A stretch of DNA of 6,030 nucleotides from Chloroflexia bacterium (GCA_013695265.1 JACDAU010000516.1:1-6030); one strand, 5' to 3'. Positions 1 to 5,334 are shown, counted from the first letter of the stretch. Notes: a model not told the origin generated them from the letters alone. Translations and numbers: made by a program.

Positions 1-512
1 ATATTCCACCTGCCCGTTGCCCCAACTGTGGTGGTGGTATCCGACTCCAAAATGATATCACGAGTTACGGTTGCGCCTGGCGTGCCGGTGCCTTTCGCCG
101 TTATGGTGGCGGTACGGAGAGTGGCACCAGATTTGGGGAACGTGACAGAAAACGTCCTAGACCGTGGCTTGCGAGTGACTGACGCCTTCGGTCGCTCACC
201 CGTGGTCGAATTGGACGCCTTCGCCTGGGTAGCGACCACAGTGTCTTCGACTGTTGGTCGTCGGCCCGGCAAGCTTGTGGAAGTCACTGCCAGTGTAGGC
301 TTGACACCTTCTACCTCGGTTGGCGAAGTAGTGGGTGCCGCCGCAACTATAGCCGTTGACGAACCTGCTTCCTGCGGCTGGGTGTTAGACACGAGCAGCA
401 CGGCTACAACGGTAAGTATCGAACACATGAAAAATAGTGTCCCGCAACCAATCGCGATGATCAGCCAAGAACGCCGCCGCGCAGTAGGAGTGGTCTGCAT
501 CCGTTCCTCCAT
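1..512 (-). CDS. Membrane-anchored or secreted protein with Thr/Pro-rich linker and Ig-like repeat (5' part only)
   Basis: An open frame on the minus strand runs without a stop from ATG at 512 to the left edge (170 codons seen). Residues 12-14 are RRR and 16-42 are strongly hydrophobic (starts WLIIAIG, ends VLLVS), so this is a signal-anchor or uncleaved signal sequence with a cytoplasmic N-terminus. Residues ~44-118 form a low-complexity Thr/Ser/Pro/Ala linker. Residues ~121-170 (FPKSGATL, then GTGTPGATVT, then TTTTVGATGRW) match the beginning of a bacterial Ig-like (Big/Gmad2-like) beta-sandwich repeat, which usually acts extracellularly. The start is ambiguous: ATG 512 has AGGAAG upstream, but the second Met at 500 has GGAGG five bases upstream and may be the true start. 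AIGC at 20-23 resembles a weak lipobox, yet hydrophobicity continues past it, so an anchor is preferred. Third-position base use is less GC-biased than in the other genes. Function is unknown; it could be an adhesin, a sortase-free surface protein or a wall-binding module. Confidence 0.75.
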   Translation of the reverse strand, partial: MEERMQTTPTARRRSWLIIAIGCGTLFFMCSILTVVAVLLVSNTQPQEAGSSTAIVAAAPTTSPTEVEGVKPTLAVTSTSLPGRRPTVEDTVVATQAKASNSTTGERPKASVTRKPRSRTFSVTFPKSGATLRTATITAKGTGTPGATVTRDIILESDTTTTVGATGRWN

Positions 513-530
513 ACAATTGGACTTCCTGAG

Positions 531-541
531 ATATGACATAT
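531..541 (-). promoter_or_regulatory. AT-rich palindrome upstream of the Ig-like protein gene
   Basis: ATATG-A-CATAT is a perfect 5-1-5 inverted repeat about 20 bp upstream of ATG 512, in the only AT-rich patch of the intergenic region (about 525-552). It could overlap a -10 element of the minus-strand gene or be a repressor operator. No convincing -35 hexamer was found, so the promoter itself is not called. Confidence 0.3.
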
Positions 542-613
542 AACTACTATGCATGGATCGGCCGACGGTTGAGCTCCGGTCAGCCTACGAGCCTTCTGAC
601 AAGTGATGTCACG

Positions 614-646
614 ATCCGCCACGGTGAGTAAGCTCGGTTGGCGGAT
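614..646. repeat. 8-bp inverted repeat between divergent genes
   Basis: ATCCGCCA (614-621) and TGGCGGAT (639-646) are perfect inverted complements separated by 17 bp. The inner part can add a GAG/CTC stem with a TAAG loop after a small internal loop. It lies 117 bp before the rhodanese start and about 100 bp upstream of the divergent Ig-like gene. It has no T-run on either side, so it may be an operator or a 5'-leader structure rather than a terminator. The rest of 513-762 shows no gene: the plus-strand frame extending the rhodanese upstream to 685 lacks a good ribosome site. Confidence 0.35.
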
Positions 647-762
647 ATGAAGGTGCCTGCTACCAGCGAATCATCTTCTGGTACGTGCCGTGCGAGTGTC
701 CAAGGTGCGCGGATCTCGCCGCGCAACTCAACATCGCGGAAACAGTCAGGAGACAACAAGCC

Positions 763-1170
763 ATGGCGAAGACATTCCAGAATATGGTCGAGGAGGCGCG
801 ACAAGACGTGTCGCCGGTCAGCCCCGAGGAGGCGCAGCACAAGATCGAGCAGAATCCGAACACGCTCGTTGTAGATGTGCGCGAACCGTCGGGAATCGCT
901 GAGACCGGCTCGATACCCGGTTCGCTGAACGTTCCGCTCGGCACGCTCGCAATCGGCGCGGATCAGCAGCTCCCCGAGGAGATGCGCAACGCGGAACTCC
1001 AAGACCGCTCGCGTCCGGTGATCACGACGTGTGCTCTTGGTGGTCAGGCCACCCTCGCCGCGAAGACCCTCAAGGACATGGGATTCACGGACGTGCGATT
1101 CATCGAAGAGGGCTTCAAGGGATGGCAGGAGGCCGGCCTCCCGGTCGAGCACCGCACCACCTCGGGCTAG
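763..1170 (+). CDS. Single-domain rhodanese-like sulfurtransferase
   Basis: This 135-aa protein is one complete rhodanese domain without signal peptide, so it is cytoplasmic. Rhodanese domains carry sulfane sulfur on an active-site cysteine and pass it to thiols or cyanide. Visible landmarks: LVVDVRE with Asp38 (the conserved LxDvR strand), GSIPGSLNVP (the GHIPGA-type turn, His replaced by Ser), ITTCALGGQ with candidate catalytic Cys90, AAKTLKDMGF, and the C-terminal signature EGFKGWQEAGLPV. The active-site loop is CALGGQ instead of the common CRxGxR, so the usual basic residues are missing. There is also a longer insert (about 60-85) between the GxIPGA turn and the cysteine strand. I chose ATG 763 because CAGGAG lies 10 bases upstream (747-752) and MAKTF begins the conserved part; an extension to 685 (starting MPCECPRC) is open but has no clear ribosome site. 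It sits alone, followed by a hairpin. The family call is firm; the substrate is unknown. Confidence 0.88.
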   Translation: MAKTFQNMVEEARQDVSPVSPEEAQHKIEQNPNTLVVDVREPSGIAETGSIPGSLNVPLGTLAIGADQQLPEEMRNAELQDRSRPVITTCALGGQATLAAKTLKDMGFTDVRFIEEGFKGWQEAGLPVEHRTTSG

Positions 1171-1185
1171 TAGACCATTTGTTGC

Positions 1186-1216
1186 TGGGCGAGGCGTTCA
1201 GGGGACGCTTCGCCCA
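1186..1216 (+). terminator. Strong hairpin after the rhodanese gene
   Basis: TGGGCGAGGCGT (1186-1197) pairs with ACGCTTCGCCCA (1205-1216): 12 pairs including one G-U, with loop TCAGGGG. It begins 15 bp after the rhodanese stop, as expected for a transcription terminator. It lacks a downstream T-run, so termination would have to be of a non-canonical type, or the structure may instead protect the 3' end of the mRNA. Confidence 0.5.
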
Positions 1217-1291
1217 ACGATCCGAACCACCCGAACCGTCAGGCCCGCGCCTAGCCAGATGACCGATGCGGGGTTGTTATGCGCGTGGTTA

Positions 1292-1312
1292 TCCTGTAGC
1301 TAGCAGACAGGA
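1292..1312 (+). promoter_or_regulatory. Inverted repeat in the leader of the protease cluster
   Basis: TCCTGT (1292-1297) and ACAGGA (1307-1312) are perfect inverted complements spaced by 9 bp, with the palindrome GCTAGC between them. They lie 23-44 bp before the first protease start. A weak promoter TTGTTA (1274-1279) with TAGCTA (1297-1302), spacer 17, would put the -10 inside the repeat, as for an operator; the -10 match is poor. The arrangement is compatible with binding of the downstream LuxR-type regulator, but that is speculation. Confidence 0.3.
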
Positions 1313-1335
1313 ATATGACGAACGGAGGTTCAACC

Positions 1336-2259
1336 ATGACTCAGACAACGGAAACTACGCCAGCTGGGATGCTCTCGGCACTTTCAAATGAGCTTGCGGC
1401 GGCGGTCGAGTTGGCTGGCGCCTCGGTCGTGCGCGTGGCTGCCCGACGGGGCAATGCGTCCAGCGGCATCGTCTGGGACGCGGAGGGGCACATCCTGACC
1501 GCCGATCACACGATTGAGCACGAAACGGAGATTCCCGTACACGCCGGCGATGGCCGTGCGATGCAGGCAACACTCGTCGCCCGCGACCCCGGCTCCGACC
1601 TCGCGCTCCTCAAGACGAACCCGGACGGACTCATACCGATCAAATACGCACCCGACGAAAGCGCCCGCGTCGGCAGCCTGGTCTTGGCCGTCGGCCGCCC
1701 CGGCCCTGCGGGCACGATGGCCACGATGGGCATCATCAGCGCGCTAGGCGGGTCGTGGCGGACCGCGCGAGGTAGCCAACTCGACCACTTTGTCCGCACC
1801 GATGCCACGCTTTATCCCGGATTTTCCGGCGGCCCGCTCGTGGACGCTATAGGCCGAATTGTGGCCGTCAATAGCTGGACGCTCAGCCAGGGCGCCGGAC
1901 TGGCTATCCCCGTTGGCACGGCTACACGCCTCGTGCATGCGCTCGCCCAGGGCGGGGTGAAGCGCGCGTTTCTCGGCGTCGGCACGCAGGTTGTCCCACT
2001 GTCACAGGGCGTCCGCGAAAGCATCGGTGGCCAGGAAAGTGGGCTCATCGTCCTCTCGCTGGTACCCGATGGGCCCGCCGAAAATGCGGGGTTCTTCATC
2101 GGCGACGTTCTCGTGTCCATTGAAGGCGACTCGTTGGCAAACCCGGACGATCTGCAGGCGCAGCTCACCCCCGAGCGCGTGGGTAAGCCCGTTACGATGA
2201 AGATCGTCCGGGGTGGTGAGCTCCGGGACGTGACGGTGGAACCGGGCCAGCGCGACTAA
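1336..2259 (+). CDS. HtrA/DegP-like trypsin-fold serine protease with PDZ domain, no signal peptide
   Basis: The 307-aa protein has a chymotrypsin-fold protease domain (about 28-205) followed by one PDZ domain (about 211-303). The catalytic triad can be read: His58 in LTADHTI, Asp88 in DPGSDLALLK, Ser164 in GFSGGPLVD. The usual HtrA motifs are TNAHV and GNSGGP, so both catalytic segments deviate (TADHT, GFSGGP) while keeping the triad. FLGVG (212-216) matches the carboxylate-binding start of HtrA PDZ domains, and the PDZ ends with GDVLVSIEGDSL and a final strand. HtrA proteins usually degrade or refold misfolded proteins in the envelope. Here the N-terminus (MTQTTETTPAGML) lacks a hydrophobic segment, so a cytoplasmic location is inferred. 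The start at 1336 is chosen for GGAGG seven bases upstream (1324-1328); ATG 1315 in the same frame has only AGGA three bases away. It is the first gene of a probable three-gene cluster with a second PDZ-protease and a regulator. Confidence 0.88.
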   Translation: MTQTTETTPAGMLSALSNELAAAVELAGASVVRVAARRGNASSGIVWDAEGHILTADHTIEHETEIPVHAGDGRAMQATLVARDPGSDLALLKTNPDGLIPIKYAPDESARVGSLVLAVGRPGPAGTMATMGIISALGGSWRTARGSQLDHFVRTDATLYPGFSGGPLVDAIGRIVAVNSWTLSQGAGLAIPVGTATRLVHALAQGGVKRAFLGVGTQVVPLSQGVRESIGGQESGLIVLSLVPDGPAENAGFFIGDVLVSIEGDSLANPDDLQAQLTPERVGKPVTMKIVRGGELRDVTVEPGQRD

Positions 2260-2291
2260 GACTCGCCTGCCAAACCTGTCGGCATAAGTAG

Positions 2292-2311
2292 GGGCGTTCG
2301 ACTGAACGCCC
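2292..2311 (+). terminator. First of two tandem hairpins between the protease genes
   Basis: GGGCGTTC (2292-2299) and GAACGCCC (2304-2311) form a perfect 8-bp stem with loop GACT, 33 bp after the first protease stop. It is directly followed by a second hairpin, so the pair probably acts together as a terminator, attenuator or RNA-processing and stability element inside the cluster. Confidence 0.45.
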
Positions 2312-2312
2312 G

Positions 2313-2343
2313 GCGTACGATTGCCCGACCGTACGCTTTCTCT
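2313..2343 (+). terminator. Second tandem hairpin with T-rich tail
   Basis: GCGTACG (2313-2319) and CGTACGC (2330-2336) pair perfectly over 7 bp (8 with a flanking G-U) around a 10-base loop, and TTTCTCT follows at once (2337-2343). This is the closest thing to a classical intrinsic terminator in the window. It ends 34 bp before the second protease start, so it could reduce read-through from the first protease gene. CGTACG is itself a palindrome, so two copies 16 bp apart could alternatively be a protein-binding site. Confidence 0.45.
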
Positions 2344-2377
2344 ACCAACTCTCGCACAGCAACAAAGGCGCAAGCAG

Positions 2378-3268
2378 ATGACAGCAGAAACCAGACCCAC
2401 CAGCGTCGCGATCTCTCTCTCCTTCGACGTCGCTGCGGTTTCCGAGGGACTACTCGCAGGAGTGGTCATGGTCAGGTCCGGCCACGGCAGCGGCTCGGGC
2501 ACGATATGGCGGAGGGACGGGTTGATCGTTACCAATCACCACGTCGTCCGAGACGAGACGGCTATCGTTACCCTTGCCACGGGCGAGCAATTGTCTGCGG
2601 CTGTGGAATCGCGCGACCCTGACCACGACCTCGCCGCCTTACGGGTCGACGCGACAGATCTGCCGGCACTCCCACCCGGTGACTCGATTCATACGCACCC
2701 AGGCCAGTGGGTGCTTGCCGCTGGCAACCTGATGGGCATGCGCGGGGTCGTGACCGGCGGCATCATCACCGGGGTCGGACAGGTGGCTGGGCCGGACCGC
2801 ACGTGGCTTGACGACCTCATCCAGGCGGATGTGCTGCTCGCACCCGGCAACTCCGGCGGCCCTTTGGCGGACGCTCACGGCCAGGTGCTCGGGATCAACG
2901 CGATGGTTGCCGCCTCCGGCATCGCGCTCGCGGTGCCGACGCACGTTGTCGAGCGCTTCCTGGAGCCTGCGGAATCCCAACGCACGTATCTGGGCATTAC
3001 AGGAACGGAAGTAGAGGTTCTGGTAAGCAGCGCTGTCCGAAGCGGAATTGTGCTGCTGACTGTCGAGGAGTGGAGCCCGGCCGGGCGGGCGGGCCTGTTC
3101 CAGGGAGATGTATTGCTCTCGCTCGACGGCTCCGACGTTCGATCCACGGAAGAACTACGGCGCGTACTGTGGACCCAGGGAGAGCATGCGGCCCTGGAGC
3201 TTCTTGCGCTGCGCAGTGGTGAGATCCGTCATTTCACCGTGGCACCAGCGGTCCGGGCGGCGGCGTAG
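2378..3268 (+). CDS. Second HtrA-like serine protease with PDZ domain, no signal peptide
   Basis: This 296-aa protein has the same architecture as the preceding gene product: protease domain about 24-196 and PDZ about 203-290. Its motifs are closer to canonical HtrA: GHGSGSGTI (35-43), VTNHHVV with His55, DPDHDLAAL with Asp84, and APGNSGGPL with Ser159, so it is predicted to be active. The oxyanion-loop region (GNLMGMRGVVTGGIITGVG) and YLGITG at the PDZ start are typical. There is no signal peptide or membrane segment, so it should be cytoplasmic. ATG 2378 is chosen for AAAGG about nine bases upstream; an in-frame TTG at 2321 would add 19 residues but lies within the hairpin element. The stop overlaps the start of the regulator gene by one base (TAGTG, 3266-3270), so the two are translationally coupled. 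It is probably a diverged paralogue of its neighbour, which suggests complementary substrate preference or a mixed oligomer; that is inference. Confidence 0.9.
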   Translation: MTAETRPTSVAISLSFDVAAVSEGLLAGVVMVRSGHGSGSGTIWRRDGLIVTNHHVVRDETAIVTLATGEQLSAAVESRDPDHDLAALRVDATDLPALPPGDSIHTHPGQWVLAAGNLMGMRGVVTGGIITGVGQVAGPDRTWLDDLIQADVLLAPGNSGGPLADAHGQVLGINAMVAASGIALAVPTHVVERFLEPAESQRTYLGITGTEVEVLVSSAVRSGIVLLTVEEWSPAGRAGLFQGDVLLSLDGSDVRSTEELRRVLWTQGEHAALELLALRSGEIRHFTVAPAVRAAA

Positions 3269-3882
3269 TGGTACGCGTCCTCGTGGTCTCGCCGTTTCCG
3301 ACGGTCCGGGCGGGGCTGCGCGCGCTCGTTGAAGGACACGGCGACCTCGTCGTGGCGGAGGCGAGGATGTCCGTGGACCAAGACGGACTCGCGAGTACCA
3401 CGGCGGATGTGGCGCTGATCGACGGCGAGGCGGACATCGCGGCAATAGCAGCTCTCGCGCGGGCCCGACCGGACCTCGGAGTCGTGCTGATGGGTGGGAA
3501 ACTCCCCGGAGATCTCACCGTCGGCCACGCAGCCCGTGGATATCTGCGACGAGACGCTGGCGAGGAAGAGATCCTCGCAGCTGTGCGTGCCGTTGCACGC
3601 GGGCTCACCGTCGTCGACCCGGTCAGGATCGAAGAATTACTTGCGCCCCCCGAAGGCAGGCAGCGCGTGCAACCGCCGGAAGGCGAGACGCTCACCCGCC
3701 GTGAGATGGAGGTGCTGCAGCTCATCGCGGACGGGCTGCCGAACAAGACCATCGCGACGCAACTCGGGATCAGTGAGCACACGGCGAAGTTCCACGTGAG
3801 CTCGGTGCTTTCGAAGCTCGGCGCGTTCAGCCGCACTGAGGCGGTAAGCACCGCCGCCCGCCGTGGACTCCTCGTCCTGTAA
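3268..3882 (+). CDS. LuxR/NarL-family transcriptional regulator with degenerate receiver domain
   Basis: The 204-aa product has a receiver-like domain (about 2-112), a linker, and a LuxR/GerE helix-turn-helix (about 141-204). In the latter, LTRREMEVLQLIADGLPNK, then IATQLGISEHTAKFHVSSVLSKL, is textbook, so it binds DNA. The N-terminus (VRVLVVSPFPTVRAGLRALVE) aligns with NarL receivers, but the acidic pair that holds Mg2+ is Ser8-Pro9, the switch Thr/Ser after VVLM is Gly76, and the conserved Lys is Arg94. Only the phosphoacceptor-position Asp52 (ALIDGEAD) remains. It is therefore an atypical response regulator that probably works without phosphorylation, perhaps by ligand or protein contact. 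GTG at 3268 shares its G with the stop of the upstream protease gene and has no clear Shine-Dalgarno, so translation is likely coupled. No histidine kinase gene lies in the window. It may autoregulate the cluster; that is inference. Confidence 0.9.
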   Translation: MVRVLVVSPFPTVRAGLRALVEGHGDLVVAEARMSVDQDGLASTTADVALIDGEADIAAIAALARARPDLGVVLMGGKLPGDLTVGHAARGYLRRDAGEEEILAAVRAVARGLTVVDPVRIEELLAPPEGRQRVQPPEGETLTRREMEVLQLIADGLPNKTIATQLGISEHTAKFHVSSVLSKLGAFSRTEAVSTAARRGLLVL

Positions 3883-4268
3883 CACGAAATCCGGCTGAAT
3901 AGTCGCGTATCCGCGGTAGGGGCGACCCACCGGGCATCAGCTTCAACTAAATACCTGAACCAAAGCAACGATGTGGCGTTTCACTGTCCATCCCTGCCCG
4001 CTCTGCTGCCCTCAACGGTCCTACAACACCGAATATGAGCCTCCTACCTGGGTTTCTCAAGTCCGCAGGGGTCGGAGAACTGAGCGCGCCCCACTCGCAA
4101 GTGCTTTGTTTTGGCTGACATTACCGAATTAGTTGGACCAGATGACCACCGCGTCGCCCGGTACCGCACCGTGCTATCCGCCGAAGGCTTCACCCCTACC
4201 TCCCGTTTCCCACAAACTACCGATAACAGTCTCCCAGAGCTGGCATCGAGGCTCCGAGATCGGGATCG
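3883..4268. other. 386-bp stretch without a supported gene, between convergent operons
   Basis: This region separates the 3' end of the plus-strand regulator gene from the 3' end of the minus-strand HIT gene, so it should hold terminators for both. Only one clear hairpin is seen (3914-3932). Base composition is more even than in the flanking genes. A plus-strand frame from TTG 4111 continues to 4446, but most of it is antisense to the HIT gene, it has no ribosome site, and it resembles nothing I recognise. No tRNA cloverleaf, T-run terminator for the HIT gene, or repeat array was found. Confidence 0.5.
3914..3932 (+). terminator. GNRA-loop hairpin after the regulator gene
   Basis: CGGT and GGG pair with CCC and ACCG around a GCGA tetraloop: seven G-C/A-T pairs with one bulged A (3918). 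It begins 32 bp after the regulator stop and is the likely 3' end of the protease-regulator transcript. There is no T-run, as with the hairpin after the rhodanese gene. On the minus strand the loop reads TCGC, so the GNRA loop favours a plus-strand role. Confidence 0.4.
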
Positions 4269-4922
4269 CTACCAGGCGTTCGCGTCGTCCCTGGCGATCC
4301 ACTCGTGCCAGCGACGGTTCAAGTTCCGCACGTCCTCGGGCGTCGTCGCCCTGGCCCAGCCATGCTCGCTCCACGAGAGGCCGGTGGTCTCGGCCATCAC
4401 GCGCCGCATCGTGTGCAGCACAGGGCTGTATCCCGCGATGATGTAACGCCGGTCGCGGAGTTGCACGTACCGGTACATCCCATGCAGCACATAATGCGCT
4501 CGGGCGTCTTTCCAGCCCGTAGAGGACGCGATGTCCTCGTGCGCGGCGAGCGTGTCGGAGATCTCCAGGATGCGGACAGGGACCAGGTGCAGATGCGCGT
4601 GGAACACGGTCTGGCCGGCGACGCCGTTCTCGAAGATGAGCACGGGCGAATCGTACGCCGCATCGAGGAAGCTCCGGACGTGGGAGATCGCCCTGTCCAG
4701 TTCCGCGAGAAGCGCATCGGAGGCGGCGGCGTAGCAGGCCAAGTGCTGCCGGGCGATAATCAGGGTGTGTCCGGGCAGCATCGGGTACTTGTCCGGCATC
4801 GCGTACAGGCTTTCGGTCTCAAACAGTACCTGGGGTTGGTCGTGTCTGGAACAGAACACGCAGTGATCCGAGCCCGCCCCGATTCGCCCCGGTTCGGGCT
4901 GCCTGCCGCGGCGCCCCAGCAA
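4269..4922 (-). CDS. HIT-family nucleotide hydrolase/transferase
   Basis: The 217-aa protein carries the histidine-triad motif FHAHLHLVP (His108, His110, His112), which binds nucleotide alpha-phosphates and provides the nucleophilic His of this superfamily (Ap4A hydrolases, Hint, GalT-like). Upstream are CVFC (Cys21, Cys24, the usual zinc-binding CxxC of bacterial HIT proteins), YPMLPGHTLIIARQH (43-60) and IFENG with Asn99. Typical HIT proteins are about 110-170 aa; here a C-terminal extension of ~95 residues (123-217, Trp/Arg-rich, including HEWIARDDANAW) is of unknown role. The start is TTG 4922: an in-frame TAG lies only two codons upstream, and the next GTG would remove Cys21. The probable ribosome site GAGGGA lies in the last codons of yjbQ, 10 bases away, so the two genes are an operon with coupled translation (7-bp gap). 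Cytosolic; substrate unknown, with dinucleoside polyphosphates or AMP conjugates plausible from the family. Confidence 0.87.
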   Translation of the reverse strand: MLGRRGRQPEPGRIGAGSDHCVFCSRHDQPQVLFETESLYAMPDKYPMLPGHTLIIARQHLACYAAASDALLAELDRAISHVRSFLDAAYDSPVLIFENGVAGQTVFHAHLHLVPVRILEISDTLAAHEDIASSTGWKDARAHYVLHGMYRYVQLRDRRYIIAGYSPVLHTMRRVMAETTGLSWSEHGWARATTPEDVRNLNRRWHEWIARDDANAW

Positions 4923-4929
4923 AGACTAG

Positions 4930-5334
4930 CTATCCCTCAATGAAGTTGAGGCGAACGGTGCGCACCGCGTTGTCGCCGTTCGTATCCACAATCACAAGCG
5001 ACTGCCACGTGCCCAGGTCCAGCCGCCCGTTTCGCACCGCGAGCACGAGCGCCGGACAAATGAACGCCGGCAGGACGTGGTCACGGCCATGCCCCGGCGA
5101 GCCGTGGCGGTGGCGGTACACGTCCGCGCGCGGCAGCAACTCCTCCAGCCGGTCCAACAAATCGGGGTCGCTGCCCGAGCCTGGCTCAATCAGCGCAAGC
5201 CCCGCAGTCGCGTGTGGCAGAAAGACGTGCAGCAGACCGTCACCCAGATCCCGAACGGCATCACTGACCCGCGCCGTCAGGTCCGTGACGGCCGGTTTCT
5301 CGCCGGTATGTATGGTAAACTCCGAACTCCACAT
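4930..5334 (-). CDS. yjbQ: YjbQ/UPF0047 family protein
   Basis: The 134-aa protein covers the full UPF0047 domain, usually 130-140 aa. Recognisable blocks are FLPHATAGLALIEPG (His41, Glu50), SPGHGRDHVLPAFICP (His82, Asp85, His86, the conserved metal/active-site cluster), NGRLDLGTWQSLVIVDTNG (the family hallmark GxLxLGTWQ), and the final strand VRTVRLNFIEG. The family is a small trimeric beta-rich fold; E. coli YjbQ has been reported to have weak thiamin-phosphate-synthase activity, but the true role is unsettled. I chose ATG 5334 because homology begins there. The frame stays open upstream to beyond 6000, but that extension is antisense to the glycosyltransferase gene and reads as non-protein. 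An extended -10 promoter ends seven bases before the ATG, so the mRNA is probably leaderless. It is first in an operon with the HIT gene. Confidence 0.88.
   Translation of the reverse strand: MWSSEFTIHTGEKPAVTDLTARVSDAVRDLGDGLLHVFLPHATAGLALIEPGSGSDPDLLDRLEELLPRADVYRHRHGSPGHGRDHVLPAFICPALVLAVRNGRLDLGTWQSLVIVDTNGDNAVRTVRLNFIEG

Noticed and set aside
444..453. Possible lipobox (AIGC) in the Ig-like protein
   Set aside because: The hydrophobic stretch before the Cys is only about six residues and continues for about 20 after it, which fits a membrane anchor better.
28..543. Plus-strand 171-aa open frame over the left edge
   Set aside because: It is antisense to the minus-strand frame that shows an anchor, linker and Ig-like repeat; its own translation has no recognisable domain order.
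603..612. GTGA-TG-TCAC half-palindrome resembling a CRP/FNR site
   Set aside because: Arms are only 4 bp and the spacing (2) is wrong for TGTGA-N6-TCACA sites.
580..1152. Minus-strand 190-aa frame opposite the rhodanese gene
   Set aside because: Antisense shadow of a clearly recognised rhodanese domain; no motifs of its own.
1222..1237. Short direct repeat CCGAACC twice, 9 bp apart
   Set aside because: Too short and only two copies; expected by chance in GC-rich DNA.
3234..3968. Minus-strand 244-aa frame opposite the regulator gene
   Set aside because: Ser/Arg/Pro-rich translation typical of antisense reading of a GC-rich gene; the plus strand is a clear LuxR-type protein.
4111..4446. Plus-strand 111-aa frame from TTG 4111
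   Set aside because: More than half is antisense to the HIT gene, there is no ribosome site, and no domain is recognisable.
4305..4943. Plus-strand 212-aa frame opposite the HIT gene
   Set aside because: Antisense shadow; the minus strand carries the full histidine triad and CxxC.
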